Made by a program: the position numbers and the translations under genes. From NCBI GenBank assembly GCA_002377245.1, contig DFPL01000037.1:1-52175 (forward strand): 52,175 nucleotides of DNA, in the 5' to 3' direction. The stretch is from Enterobacteriaceae bacterium UBA3516 (GTDB taxonomy: Bacteria; Pseudomonadota; Gammaproteobacteria; Enterobacterales; Enterobacteriaceae). Positions 17,879 to 27,081 of the stretch are shown piece after piece (position 1 is the first letter of the stretch; each line of letters opens with the position of its first letter). The notes beneath the pieces are model-generated. The model had not been told where the DNA came from, made no database searches, and saw only the letters and a list, made by a program, of their open reading frames with translations.

Positions 17879-18748
17879 TTACTCGCAAGATCTTTCCCCC
17901 ATCTTCTCCCCAAACCGTACGACACTTCCAGCCGCCAGCGTGCTCTTCCAGTTTACCTGTCCCGACCCAAACAAAACGATGACCGTAGAACCCAGTTTAA
18001 AATGCCCGAGCTCTTCACCTCTTTCGAGTCGGATGGTCTTCTTGGCAAACGCTGTATAACGAACGGATTTCACACCCTGCCCGGGTGGATTTATTCGCCC
18101 CGCCCATGACGTCACAATCGATCCGACGACCATGGCCCCAATCAAAATGACCGCCATCGGCCCCAACTCGGTGTCAAACAAGCAAACAACGCGCTCATTA
18201 CGCGCAAAAATTGTTGGCACCTGCCTGACCGTTGTGTTGTTTACTGAAAAGAGTTTGCCGGGAATAAACAACATTTCTCGCAATGTACCTGCCACTGGCA
18301 TATGCACGCGATGATAATCCCCTGGAGAGAGATAAACGGTGGCATAGGCGCCAGATGAAAAGTTCAGTGCGTTTTTTTCATCGCCGCCCAGCAGTGCTGT
18401 CAGGCTGTAATCATGCCCCTTCGCCTGGAAGAGTCGGCCCTGTTTAATTGTACCGACCTGGCTGACGGTGCCATCTGCAGGACTCAATACTGCACGTTCT
18501 TCATCCGCGATGGGCCTGGCCTCCGCTTTTAATGAGCGGGTAAAAAAGGCGTTAAAACTCTCATACTCGTTAGCATCTTCGACGAGGGCGTCACGCATAT
18601 CCACGTGGTACCGACGCACAAACCAGGTGATGAAAAGCGTTTTAACCCAGGGAGACCGGCATTCAGCGAGACCACCAATGAGCTGTGACAAAAAATGTTG
18701 TGGCACCAGATATTGAAACAAAATAAATAGACGGTCTTTGAAGGGCAT
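17879..18748 (-). CDS. Phosphatidylserine decarboxylase (second, accessory copy)
   Basis: A 289-residue pyruvoyl-dependent phosphatidylserine decarboxylase that converts phosphatidylserine to phosphatidylethanolamine at the inner membrane. The self-cleavage motif LGST (Ser254) that generates the pyruvoyl group is intact, as are PADG (Asp92) and YHRVHMP (His146/149) of the protease-like triad. It closely resembles E. coli Psd but lacks its long acidic C-terminal tail and lies outside the usual rsgA-psd-mscM context, so it is probably a paralogue of the housekeeping gene. ATG preceded by GGAG. Neighbours are the GMC oxidoreductases (convergent) and ttrA (same strand, 234 bases away). Confidence 0.88.
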   Translation of the reverse strand: MPFKDRLFILFQYLVPQHFLSQLIGGLAECRSPWVKTLFITWFVRRYHVDMRDALVEDANEYESFNAFFTRSLKAEARPIADEERAVLSPADGTVSQVGTIKQGRLFQAKGHDYSLTALLGGDEKNALNFSSGAYATVYLSPGDYHRVHMPVAGTLREMLFIPGKLFSVNNTTVRQVPTIFARNERVVCLFDTELGPMAVILIGAMVVGSIVTSWAGRINPPGQGVKSVRYTAFAKKTIRLERGEELGHFKLGSTVIVLFGSGQVNWKSTLAAGSVVRFGEKMGERSCE

Positions 18749-18953
18749 CCACGCAACTCCATGCCAGAAAAGCGTCCGTACGCTTTAGAGTGGAAATAAG
18801 CAGGAGAATATTCTCACGGCTTCCTGCCCGCCCGACAAGGGAGATAAATTGCGTATGGCAGCAAGATATTCTTTTTAATGCCAGGCATAGGTACTGCATT
18901 TATGTTCAGGCAGTTCAACCAGCAATGCGCTCTGGCACGACGTTAAGGCACGT

Positions 18954-18977
18954 GGTGGCTCCAGTGACGAAGCCACC
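18954..18977 (-). terminator. Hairpin just downstream of ttrA
   Basis: A 7-bp stem GGTGGCT / AGCCACC with a 10-base loop begins 5 bases past the ttrA stop. No T-run follows on the minus strand, so it may stabilise the ttrBCA transcript end rather than terminate on its own. Confidence 0.35.
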
Positions 18978-18982
18978 CCGTT

Positions 18983-21900
18983 TTACGCTTTCACAATCAC
19001 CGCAGGTAACCCTTGCCGCACGGCCGACCCGGTGACCCAGTCAAGCCAGGGGCCCGGGACCTTACGGGTAGGGTCAGCAAAGCCCAAATCATTAAGATTC
19101 ACACCGGAGGCAATAGGGGGTTTATGCGCCAGCGGTTCGCCGTCAAGCCAATGCTGACGCGCACCCATCTCTTTATGCCCGTAACCGTGCTCTATGGCGA
19201 TCACCCCCGGCATGACGCCAGAGAGTAAACTGACCCGCGCCTCTACACTCCCGCCCGGCGTGGTGATTCGCACGTTATCGCCATGCTGCAGCCCAAAGCG
19301 TTTACCCTCTTCAGGATGAATAGCGACCAGACCTATCGGCTTCACATGATGTAACCGTTCAACCACGGTGGTTGAACTGCTCATCAGGTTTGATTTGAAA
19401 GACATTAGCTTCATCGGCCATTTCTCTGGCGGATAGATCTCATCGAGCGCACGACCATCGGACACCCGGGCCGGGTACCAGGTCGGGCAGCCGCTGAATC
19501 GCTCCCCCGTCATGGCATATTTGAACATGGCCACCTCGGCATTCCAGATTTGCAGCGGTTTGTTCCACTCATTACCTACCGCTCCCGCTTTACGCCCCGA
19601 GGCATCCGGTGCGAACCGCCCTCCCCGACTGTAAAGAAACGCCACGGGCAGCGCCTCTTCTGGCTTTAACGTCTTGCGGATTGACGGGAAAATACGATCC
19701 ACACCAGACAATATAAGATCCTGTTCACCCGCTGGCGGCAGCGGCCTCTGCCCGGCGAACGCAATGTTGGCCGCTACGCGTAGGTAGTAATCCTCTGCGC
19801 TGTTCAGGTCATGCATCGTGCCTTGCGCATCGGGTATCGCTTTCTCACCAAACCCCGGTAATTGCATCCGTTTTGCCACCGCAATGCAGAAAGATTCCAT
19901 GGAAACCGGCTCACCCAGCGCTGTTTTGGTGGTGGCAGAAGTGACAACAGGCCAGCGTGCCGTCGACGTTTTACTCGCCACCCCGCCCCAGGGGGCACTG
20001 AAGCCCCAGCTTTCAAAGTTGTGGGTATCCGGCACGATATAATCCGCCAGCGCGGTCGTCTCATTCATAAAGGCGTCGATGGCTATAAATAACGGCAGAC
20101 GTTGCGGATCGGTGAGTCGCGCTTCAATCACTTTGCGCAATCCGGGGACACCATACAGCGGATTGGTCATATTGGAGATCCATGCCTTCAGCGGATATGG
20201 GTAACCCTCAAGCGCCGAGGGCAAAAGCTCGGTCAGTTGCCCGGCCACAAACGGGTACCAGGGGGCGTGAGCGGGCCACGGTGACTGACCATCCGCCACT
20301 TTCGCCTGATACTCATCCGATTTGGCGTAATCCGCTTTACTACGGGCAATATTGAGCCCTTTCGGCGCGACCTTGCCAGGGAACTGCTCAAAGTTATAGC
20401 AAGGTCCGTTAATCTCGCCATTGAATTTGCCGCCGCCAACAAACACGCCCCCACTCAGACTCAGGTTGCCCAGCAGCACGTTGAGCATCATTACCGACCA
20501 GGCATTATAAAAGCCGTTGCCGGACATCATTCCGCCGTGGGTGACCACCGCCGCTTTGCGCCCATGCGCGGTGAACGCTTTCGCCAACGCAATAATTTGT
20601 GCAACAGCTACCCCACATGCCTGGCTGTACTGCTCCAGGCTGAAACGTTGGGCCGACTCCGTCAAACATTGAAAACTGCTTTTTACCGTAACCGTGGAAC
20701 CGTCGTGCAACGTTACCGCCTGCACCACGTGCAGAGCCCCACGTTCGCACTGACTGACAGGTACCAGCACACCCGCCTCATTGAGCACCAGCGGTTCATC
20801 GGCCTGGACGCCAGAACCATTCAGATGAGCAACGCTCAGATGCTTGCCTGCCAGCGGATGATGTTCATCGCAAATGACCAGCCAGGTAGCGTTACTCCAG
20901 CTTTTTTCTCCGGCACCCAGCATCGCCTCATGGCTGGTCAGCGTCAGGTACTCAGCAACGTAACGTTTGTTGTCAATAATCCAGCGAATCATCGCCATCG
21001 CCAGCGCGGAATCCGTTCCCGGCTTCACCGGTAGCCAGTGGCCATGATCGTCAGCCAGTATTGTAGTGAGCGGTAACGCAGGTGCCACCACCACATAACT
21101 GAAGGTGTTTCGTAAGCGAGCACTGGCCAGCTGGCTCGCCTGACGCTTGAAGGGATTGCCGGACTGTGCAGGAGAGGTGCCCATAAACAGGGCAAACTCC
21201 ACGTTTTCCCAGTCAGGCTTAACATGCGGATTTTTATCGAGATCGCCCATCAACGCACCGGAACCCGCACGGTAAGCAAGCCCGCAATAGGCGCCGTGCG
21301 CGCCAAAATTTTTGGAACCGAAACTGTTTAATGCAAAACGGCGCAGGAATCCGTCACGGCCTTCGTCGCTGGTGTTGGTCACCAGCAGTTGGTTCGCCTT
21401 CGGCCCATACGCGGGATGTTTCGCATCCACGGGCGTGTTAAGGTCACGAATGGCACGAAGCCCGTCCACATGGCCCTCACCAAACAAATTGCCCCCCTCG
21501 ACCACCTCGTTGACCAGTTGCTCAAAGCTGATGCGCTGCCACTTGCCTTCCCCGCGTTTTCCGACGCGCTTCATGGGGGTCAAAATACGCAGCGGGCTGC
21601 TCAGACTCTCGAGCAGCGTTGCCCCACGCGCGCAGGCGGTGGAGCGCGATTCCAACCCACTTTCCCCGGCCATTTTTTCCAGCGCCTCAGCAAAGGGCAT
21701 CCGACTGTCGAACGGTCGCTCATGCGAGAGCGGATGCCACGGATTTCCGGCGATACGAATGACTTTGTTCGCCGCTTTGTCGACGCGCGCACGGATACCG
21801 CACAGCGTCCAGCAACCAAAGCACTGCGTCATGGATATCGCCTGGTTGGGATTATGCTGCCAGCCGCTGCGGCTGACGCCTTCTGGAATCAAGGAGTTAC

Positions 21901-22054
21901 CATTGATTCTGTCACGCGTTACCTTGCCAGACGTACCATTAAGCAGCCCGTCCAGGGCCCGTTTTGCCACATCGCGATAGCTCAAACCGAACGCGGCAAC
22001 TCCCCCCACAGCAACCCCAATTTTTAGCCAATGACGGCGAGATAGTTCAGCCAT
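18983..22054 (-). CDS. ttrA: Tetrathionate reductase subunit A (molybdopterin catalytic subunit)
   Basis: TtrA is the periplasmic catalytic subunit that reduces tetrathionate to thiosulfate, carrying a bis-molybdopterin guanine dinucleotide cofactor. The 1023-residue length is close to Salmonella TtrA (1020). A twin-arginine signal (SRRHWLKIG, residues 5-13) directs export of the folded enzyme. The first iron-sulfur cluster motif is CFGCWTLC (about residue 78), followed by molybdopterin oxidoreductase domains and a C-terminal cofactor-binding domain. An AAGGAGG site precedes the ATG, which overlaps the ttrC end by 8 bases. It is the last gene of the ttrBCA operon. Confidence 0.96.
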   Translation of the reverse strand: MAELSRRHWLKIGVAVGGVAAFGLSYRDVAKRALDGLLNGTSGKVTRDRINGNSLIPEGVSRSGWQHNPNQAISMTQCFGCWTLCGIRARVDKAANKVIRIAGNPWHPLSHERPFDSRMPFAEALEKMAGESGLESRSTACARGATLLESLSSPLRILTPMKRVGKRGEGKWQRISFEQLVNEVVEGGNLFGEGHVDGLRAIRDLNTPVDAKHPAYGPKANQLLVTNTSDEGRDGFLRRFALNSFGSKNFGAHGAYCGLAYRAGSGALMGDLDKNPHVKPDWENVEFALFMGTSPAQSGNPFKRQASQLASARLRNTFSYVVVAPALPLTTILADDHGHWLPVKPGTDSALAMAMIRWIIDNKRYVAEYLTLTSHEAMLGAGEKSWSNATWLVICDEHHPLAGKHLSVAHLNGSGVQADEPLVLNEAGVLVPVSQCERGALHVVQAVTLHDGSTVTVKSSFQCLTESAQRFSLEQYSQACGVAVAQIIALAKAFTAHGRKAAVVTHGGMMSGNGFYNAWSVMMLNVLLGNLSLSGGVFVGGGKFNGEINGPCYNFEQFPGKVAPKGLNIARSKADYAKSDEYQAKVADGQSPWPAHAPWYPFVAGQLTELLPSALEGYPYPLKAWISNMTNPLYGVPGLRKVIEARLTDPQRLPLFIAIDAFMNETTALADYIVPDTHNFESWGFSAPWGGVASKTSTARWPVVTSATTKTALGEPVSMESFCIAVAKRMQLPGFGEKAIPDAQGTMHDLNSAEDYYLRVAANIAFAGQRPLPPAGEQDLILSGVDRIFPSIRKTLKPEEALPVAFLYSRGGRFAPDASGRKAGAVGNEWNKPLQIWNAEVAMFKYAMTGERFSGCPTWYPARVSDGRALDEIYPPEKWPMKLMSFKSNLMSSSTTVVERLHHVKPIGLVAIHPEEGKRFGLQHGDNVRITTPGGSVEARVSLLSGVMPGVIAIEHGYGHKEMGARQHWLDGEPLAHKPPIASGVNLNDLGFADPTRKVPGPWLDWVTGSAVRQGLPAVIVKA

Positions 22055-23069
22055 TCTGAAGCCTCCTTGATAGCCAGTTGACGCATTCCCTGACGATGAT
22101 CATTAGGGAGAACCACAGACCAAAAGTGCCGATAATCGCCAGCAGTCCATCGGTCCCCATGGGCAGGTGATAAGCGTTAATGAGGGCGTTATATTTCGGC
22201 ACCGTTTGTCCTCCAATTAACAACGCCCAGCGCAGGGTCCAGCACAATGTTGCAATCAGCAGCGTACTCACCAGAGTCACCGACAGTGGGAACCTATAGC
22301 GAGTCGCCCCCAGCGCAACCGCCAGCGCAACACCCCACAATGCCGTAACAGCCAGCATGTAAAGACGAATTTCCGTAGCGAGCTGCCACTGCTGGCGCAG
22401 TGCGTGACCTGACAACGTGTCCCCAATAAACCTTCCTAGCGGCACCGCTGCCAGCAGCAGTAGCGTCATCACCTGAACTTTCGCCAGCATACGAACAAGA
22501 TCGCGTTGCTTATGCATGACCAGACTGACGAACGACAAGAGCGCACTCATCGCACTCGCGAACATCACTAGCGGATATCCGTAGCTAAACCATAGCGGTC
22601 TGGCCCGAACCACGGACACCTCCCGCCCGGTATAGAGCAGCAGACCGACCGCCGTCAGCGCGGTAGCAAGCGCCAGCCAGCGCATCAACGGGGTGAAGCG
22701 ATCCGTCTTCACGCGCAGATGGAAAAGCACAAACCATAGCCCAACGCAGGCGGTAAACAGCGGCAAAAACAGTGCCCCCCAGGGCATCCACGACCAGGGC
22801 GTAGGCCAGGCATAAAAGTGCCAGAAACGGGCGGTCTGATGCAGATCGGCGGTCAGCGCTAACGGCGCAGTTACCCCACAGGTTAAGGCGATAAACAGGC
22901 AAACTCGCTCAAATCTTTCACTATGCTGATGCGTTAACCAGCGTGCTGTACAAGCCAACAGCGCCGCACAGGCGGCGATACCAATAAAGAAAAAATACTG
23001 CACCGCCCAGGGTAGCCAGGTAATGTCCTGAGGCAGAGCCACCACCTCTTCAATGATCAGGCGTGACAT
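22047..23069 (-). CDS. ttrC: Tetrathionate reductase subunit C (NrfD-type membrane quinol dehydrogenase)
   Basis: TtrC is the integral membrane anchor that oxidises quinol and passes electrons to TtrB. The 340 residues form about nine hydrophobic helices and belong to the NrfD/PsrC family; the length equals Salmonella TtrC. The gene overlaps ttrB by 13 bases and ttrA by 8, so all three subunits are translationally coupled. The ATG has a strong GGAGG site. Confidence 0.95.
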   Translation of the reverse strand: MSRLIIEEVVALPQDITWLPWAVQYFFFIGIAACAALLACTARWLTHQHSERFERVCLFIALTCGVTAPLALTADLHQTARFWHFYAWPTPWSWMPWGALFLPLFTACVGLWFVLFHLRVKTDRFTPLMRWLALATALTAVGLLLYTGREVSVVRARPLWFSYGYPLVMFASAMSALLSFVSLVMHKQRDLVRMLAKVQVMTLLLLAAVPLGRFIGDTLSGHALRQQWQLATEIRLYMLAVTALWGVALAVALGATRYRFPLSVTLVSTLLIATLCWTLRWALLIGGQTVPKYNALINAYHLPMGTDGLLAIIGTFGLWFSLMIIVRECVNWLSRRLQNG

Positions 23070-23806
23070 ATTTCCACCTCCTGCCAGAGCGCAGGCTGGG
23101 CACGCCCCTGAAGCGGCGAAATAAAGGCGTCGTCCAGCCCCAGATAAAAGACGTGTGGCTGGGTCTTATTCTCCGGTTTCAGGACTTTAATCTCTCCCCG
23201 GTGTGCTGCCAGCAGCGTGTTTATTGTGCTTTTGGGATCCTGCAAATCGCCGATAATCCGCGCACCGCCGACGCAGGACTCCACGCAAGCGGGGAGTAGC
23301 CCTGCCTCCAGTCGGTGTGCGCAAAAGGTGCATTTATCCGCCGTCTGGGTGGTGTGGTTGATAAAGCGGGCATCATAAGGACAAGCCTGTACGCAGTAGG
23401 CACACCCCACGCAGCGGTTATTATCAATAACCACGATACCGTCCTTGCGCTGGAAAGTGGCCTCCACCGGGCAGACCGGCACGCAGGGGGGATCGTCACA
23501 GTGGTTACAAAGCCGCGGGAGCAATACGTTGGTGACCTCGTTGCGGTCGGCAAGCTTCACCTGATATTGGCTGACGGTGGTGCGAAACGCTCCCTGAGGT
23601 GTCTGGTTTTCTATCGTGCAACTCACCGTACATGACTGGCAGCCAATGCAACGGCGTAAATCAATAAGCATGGCGTAGCGATGCGTATCGGAACCTTCGC
23701 GCCGCCTGGGCTTCAATCTGAGACTGGCATCCGCAAGCGGGATCAGTGTTGCTCCGGCGGTGACAACACCCAATTGCTGTAAAAATTGTCGCTTACTGAT
23801 GTCCAT
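23057..23806 (-). CDS. ttrB: Tetrathionate reductase subunit B (four 4Fe-4S electron transfer)
   Basis: TtrB relays electrons from TtrC to TtrA through four [4Fe-4S] clusters. All four cysteine groups are visible: CIGCQSC, CNHCDDPPCVPVC, CVGCAYCVQAC and CTFC...CVESC. The N-terminus MDISKRQFLQQLGVVTAG matches Salmonella TtrB and resembles a Tat-type leader with only one Arg (KR). I chose the ATG at 23806 behind GGAGGTCACC over the GTG 12 bases upstream. It is the first gene of ttrBCA and divergent from ttrS. Confidence 0.96.
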   Translation of the reverse strand: MDISKRQFLQQLGVVTAGATLIPLADASLRLKPRRREGSDTHRYAMLIDLRRCIGCQSCTVSCTIENQTPQGAFRTTVSQYQVKLADRNEVTNVLLPRLCNHCDDPPCVPVCPVEATFQRKDGIVVIDNNRCVGCAYCVQACPYDARFINHTTQTADKCTFCAHRLEAGLLPACVESCVGGARIIGDLQDPKSTINTLLAAHRGEIKVLKPENKTQPHVFYLGLDDAFISPLQGRAQPALWQEVEICHA

Positions 23807-23910
23807 GGTGACCTCCACTCAGTGCGCGGCTAAGGAAAAGATTAGGGATGGAATTACCTAACCAAATGTGATTAGTTACAGTCTAAAAATCCCGCCGGGT
23901 CGCCCTCTAT

Positions 23911-23924
23911 TGTGGTAAACCACA
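23911..23924. promoter_or_regulatory. Palindrome TGTGG-TAAA-CCACA between ttrB and ttrS
   Basis: A perfect 5-4-5 inverted repeat lies in the 167-base gap between the divergent ttrBCA and ttrSR genes, about 50 bases from the ttrS start. Its place suggests an operator, perhaps for TtrR, but I know of no consensus to confirm this. Confidence 0.45.
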
Positions 23925-23973
23925 TAAACGAAGCGGGCTTGATCTAACGCAAATGAAAAGGGGCCCTTGCCGC

Positions 23974-25698
23974 ATGGATCGCACTGCAAAAATCCTGTTG
24001 TTGCTGTTAATCATCGGATTTGCTTCTCCTCTTCTCGCGTCTGAATGGACCATTGGCATCCTCGCCCTGCGTGGTGAAACCGCTACCCAACGTCACTGGC
24101 AGCCGCTTATCGATACGCTTAACCATACCGTTCCTGATGCCCATTTCCGCCTGTTGCCTCTAGGGCTCAACGCAATGCGTGAAGCAGTCAATGCAGGAAG
24201 CGTTCAGTTTGTTCTCACTAATCAGGCCCAGTTTGTGCAGTTGAACAGTCAATATCATTTGCGCTGGCTGGCATCGCTACGTTCCGGGAAAGAGGTATCC
24301 GGGGAGAGCATGGCCACCGGCAGCGCAATAGTGGTCCGCCGCGATAGCCACATCACCGGGGCGCGGGATCTGGCTGGTAAAACCCTGGGCGCGGTGGATC
24401 CGCAGGCCTTTGGCGGTTATCTGTTGGGCTATCGCGAGTTGCTGGATGAGGGGTTACGTGTGGATGACCAGGTGAAGGTGCGATTTATGGGCTTTCCAGC
24501 CGATGCGCTGCTGTACCTTCTGCGTGAAGATGCCATTCAGGCCGCCATCGTTCCGGTATGCCTACTGGAAAACATGGATGCAGAAGGGCTTATCGCCAAA
24601 CAAGACTTTAGCGTGCTGCTACAAAAACAGTCCGCCTTTCCCTGCCAGAGCAGTACCGCGCTTTATCCTGACTGGTCGTTCGCTGCCCTTCCTGGCGTGG
24701 AAGACAGGATTGCTGATGCTGTCACAAAAACCTTGCTGAACTCGCCTGATACCGGTACCTGGCGCTGGGGTGCTCCGGCCTCTACCAGCCACACGGAAGC
24801 CCTGCTGCGTGAAATCAACCGCCACCCAGAACAGCAGCGGATCGGTAAAATGCTGTATGACTGGTTGAATCAACACCGGCTGCTGATTGGACTGATACTC
24901 CTGCTGGTTGCGCTGCTTGTGGCTAATTACGGCTGGGTGATGGTGCTGGTGAATCGACGCGGCAAAGCGCTTGAGCAGGCCAACGCCTTGCTTCGCGCGC
25001 AACAACAGACGCTGGAGCAGGCAAGGCAGATGAGCGTGCTGGGTGAGATGGCCTCCGGTTTTGCACACGAACTCAACCAGCCGCTCTCCGCTATTCGTAT
25101 GTATGCCCAGGGCGGGCTGAACTATCTCCCACAGGCAGAAAAAAAAGAGGCAGTGGAAAAGGCGCTGGCGAACATTGACGCACAAGCCGAACGCTGCGGG
25201 CATATCATCAAACATTTGCGGGAATGGGCAAGCCCGCAGCAAGACGCTGAAAACACGCCGTGCGAGCCTGGCGACACGCTGCGCCACGTGCTTACCCTGT
25301 TACAACTGGATAAGACAACGCCCGCACTCGACGTTCAGGTGAGCAGCCCCCAGTCCACCCGGCTTTGGCTCCCGCCGGTGCTGTTGGAACAGGTACTGGC
25401 AAATATCATACTGAATGCGGCGCAGGCAGGCGCAACCCGTCTGTGGGTTAACATCGACGGCACCGCCTCACCACCGTGTATGACTCTGCTGGATAATGCG
25501 GGCGGGATGTCAGCAGAACAGCTTGCCGTACTTTTCTGTCCATTTCATTCAACCAAGAAAAGTGGCATGGGGCTGGGATTAGTCATCTGTCAGCGCCTTC
25601 TTCGCAGCATCAATGGTGAGATTAGCGTCCATAATCACAGCGCGCCGGATGGCTGCTGTGGTTTACTCGTCACCCTCACCTTCCCAGCCAGCCAATGA
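23974..25698 (+). CDS. ttrS: Tetrathionate sensor histidine kinase TtrS
   Basis: TtrS senses tetrathionate and phosphorylates TtrR. The 574-residue protein has a signal/first membrane segment (ILLLLLIIGFASPLLA), a PhnD/SBP-like periplasmic sensor domain (about residues 25-290), a second membrane helix (LLIGLILLLVALLVANYGWVM quoted in part: LIGLILLLVALLVANYG), a His-kinase domain with phospho-acceptor His in FAHELNQPLSAI and an ATPase domain (NAAQAG; DNAGGMS; KSGMGLGLVI). The start is ATG 23974 behind AAAGGGG; an ATG 21 bases earlier has no ribosome site. It overlaps ttrR by 4 bases. Confidence 0.94.
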   Translation: MDRTAKILLLLLIIGFASPLLASEWTIGILALRGETATQRHWQPLIDTLNHTVPDAHFRLLPLGLNAMREAVNAGSVQFVLTNQAQFVQLNSQYHLRWLASLRSGKEVSGESMATGSAIVVRRDSHITGARDLAGKTLGAVDPQAFGGYLLGYRELLDEGLRVDDQVKVRFMGFPADALLYLLREDAIQAAIVPVCLLENMDAEGLIAKQDFSVLLQKQSAFPCQSSTALYPDWSFAALPGVEDRIADAVTKTLLNSPDTGTWRWGAPASTSHTEALLREINRHPEQQRIGKMLYDWLNQHRLLIGLILLLVALLVANYGWVMVLVNRRGKALEQANALLRAQQQTLEQARQMSVLGEMASGFAHELNQPLSAIRMYAQGGLNYLPQAEKKEAVEKALANIDAQAERCGHIIKHLREWASPQQDAENTPCEPGDTLRHVLTLLQLDKTTPALDVQVSSPQSTRLWLPPVLLEQVLANIILNAAQAGATRLWVNIDGTASPPCMTLLDNAGGMSAEQLAVLFCPFHSTKKSGMGLGLVICQRLLRSINGEISVHNHSAPDGCCGLLVTLTFPASQ

Positions 25699-26318
25699 TA
25701 CGGACTACCCTGATGATTCATTTAGTGGATGATGACGAAGCTGTCACAAACTCATGCTGTTTTCTGCTCGAAAGCCTGGGTTACCCGGTGCAGTGCTGGA
25801 ATCAAAGCGAACGCTTTTTGCGGGAAGCGCCGCTCGGCGAAACGGGCATCGCACTGCTGGATATGCGGATGCCGGGTATGGACGGGCATTGCCTATTCCA
25901 GGCAATGCGCGAGCAAAGCAGTACTCTTGCCGTTATCTTCCTGACGGGCCACGGGGATATCCCGATGGCGGTAGAAGAGATTCAGTCAGGTGCCGTCGAT
26001 TTCTTACAAAAACCCGTTGCTTTAAATGCCCTTCAAGAGGCCATCAGTAAAGGCTACGAACACTCCTTACGTTTGGTGAAGATGCATCAGCTAAAGCAGC
26101 GATACCGGCAGTTGACGGCTAAAGAAAGGGAGGTGGCTCGCTATGTCGCTTCAGGCAGGATGAACAAAGATATCGCGGCACAGATGAATATTGCTTTACG
26201 CACAGTTGAAGTTCACCGCTCCCGAGTGATGGAAAAGATGGAGGCCAAAACGATGGCAGAATTGATCATGCAAATGAATACCATCCATTTATCCACTCAC
26301 GGATTACCTGGGCGATAA
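25695..26318 (+). CDS. ttrR: Tetrathionate response regulator TtrR
   Basis: TtrR is the FixJ/NarL-type activator of ttrBCA. It has 207 residues: a receiver domain with acidic pocket DDDEA and phospho-Asp in ALLDMRMPGMDG (about residue 58), and a C-terminal LuxR-type helix-turn-helix (LTAKEREVARYVASGRMNKD, then ALRTVEVHRSRVMEKM). The start overlaps the ttrS stop (ATGA), which gives translational coupling; an ATG at 25713 (MIHLVDDD) matches the Salmonella N-terminus more closely and is an alternative. Confidence 0.93.
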   Translation: MIRTTLMIHLVDDDEAVTNSCCFLLESLGYPVQCWNQSERFLREAPLGETGIALLDMRMPGMDGHCLFQAMREQSSTLAVIFLTGHGDIPMAVEEIQSGAVDFLQKPVALNALQEAISKGYEHSLRLVKMHQLKQRYRQLTAKEREVARYVASGRMNKDIAAQMNIALRTVEVHRSRVMEKMEAKTMAELIMQMNTIHLSTHGLPGR

Positions 26319-26481
26319 AAGACAGGCGATGATTTATAGATAATATGTGAAACCCGGAGTTGAACAGGTTAATTGGGCAATTTTGAGTCTGAATATCCTG
26401 ATGTTTAAAACATCTGATAACACGACCAGGTTTTTTCCCCCAAGGGACTGCCGGAAGAATAATGGCTTTACAGCAATAACG

Positions 26482-26964
26482 TTAAACCCAACGCCGTGTT
26501 TTTTTCTGGTATGCCGACCACGCAGGGCCAAAAATACGCTGCATCGACGCTTCTTCGCACTCAATATGCAGGCGTGTCAGCAAGAAAATAAGCAAAGGTG
26601 TCATCAGAAAACCCGCTATGCAGTGCAGCAGCAGCGCGCAGGATAGCTGAATGCCAATAAACCCCAGGTAGACTGGATTGCGTGAAAAATGGTAACAGCC
26701 CGTGGTGATTAATACATGGACTTTATTCGCGTGCAGCGCATTTATGGTTGTCTTGTTGCGAACCAACTGTAACAGGCTGGAAATGATGACGGATACCGAT
26801 GTAACGCCAAGGAGGATGGAAAGACAAAATGTGAGGGTTGGAGAAATCATTTCTTGCAGTCTGGTATCCACAGGCCAGCAAACCAAAATATCAAAGAGTA
26901 AAAACAGCAGGAGTAACACGGGGGGAACCAGCCATTTGCGAAGTCCATGATAGAGAGGTGACAT
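26482..26964 (-). CDS. Isoprenylcysteine carboxyl methyltransferase-like membrane protein
   Basis: A 160-residue membrane protein with four to five hydrophobic helices. The C-terminal segment TTGCYHFSRNPVYLGF (about residue 86) followed by ECEEASMQRIFGPAWSAYQ matches the SAM-binding pattern of the ICMT/PEMT-like methyltransferase family (TxGxYRxxRNPxYxG ... E...FG..Y..Y). Bacterial members are mostly uncharacterised; substrates may be small lipids or membrane components. No close operon partner: ttrR converges on it from the left and ridA follows after 117 bases on the same strand. Weak ribosome site. Confidence 0.72.
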   Translation of the reverse strand: MSPLYHGLRKWLVPPVLLLLFLLFDILVCWPVDTRLQEMISPTLTFCLSILLGVTSVSVIISSLLQLVRNKTTINALHANKVHVLITTGCYHFSRNPVYLGFIGIQLSCALLLHCIAGFLMTPLLIFLLTRLHIECEEASMQRIFGPAWSAYQKKTRRWV

Positions 26965-27081
26965 AACTCATCCCTGCTTTAAACACTGAAAAAATACCCA
27001 TTATAAACAAAAAAAGGAGAGCAATAGCGAAACAGAGAACCACCCCTGAAGCATTATCACGCTATGCCCTCCCCCGCTAAA

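Noticed and set aside
21312..22027. Two long forward frames opposite ttrA
   Set aside because: They overlap each other and the conserved N-terminal half of TtrA; no start site or domain.
23867..23880. FNR box in front of ttrB
   Set aside because: TGTGA-TTAG-TTACA is a dyad with the right size but matches TTGAT-N4-ATCAA poorly, so I did not list it as a site.
24619..25287. 222-codon reverse frame inside ttrS
   Set aside because: Antisense to the kinase domain; low-complexity composition without motifs.
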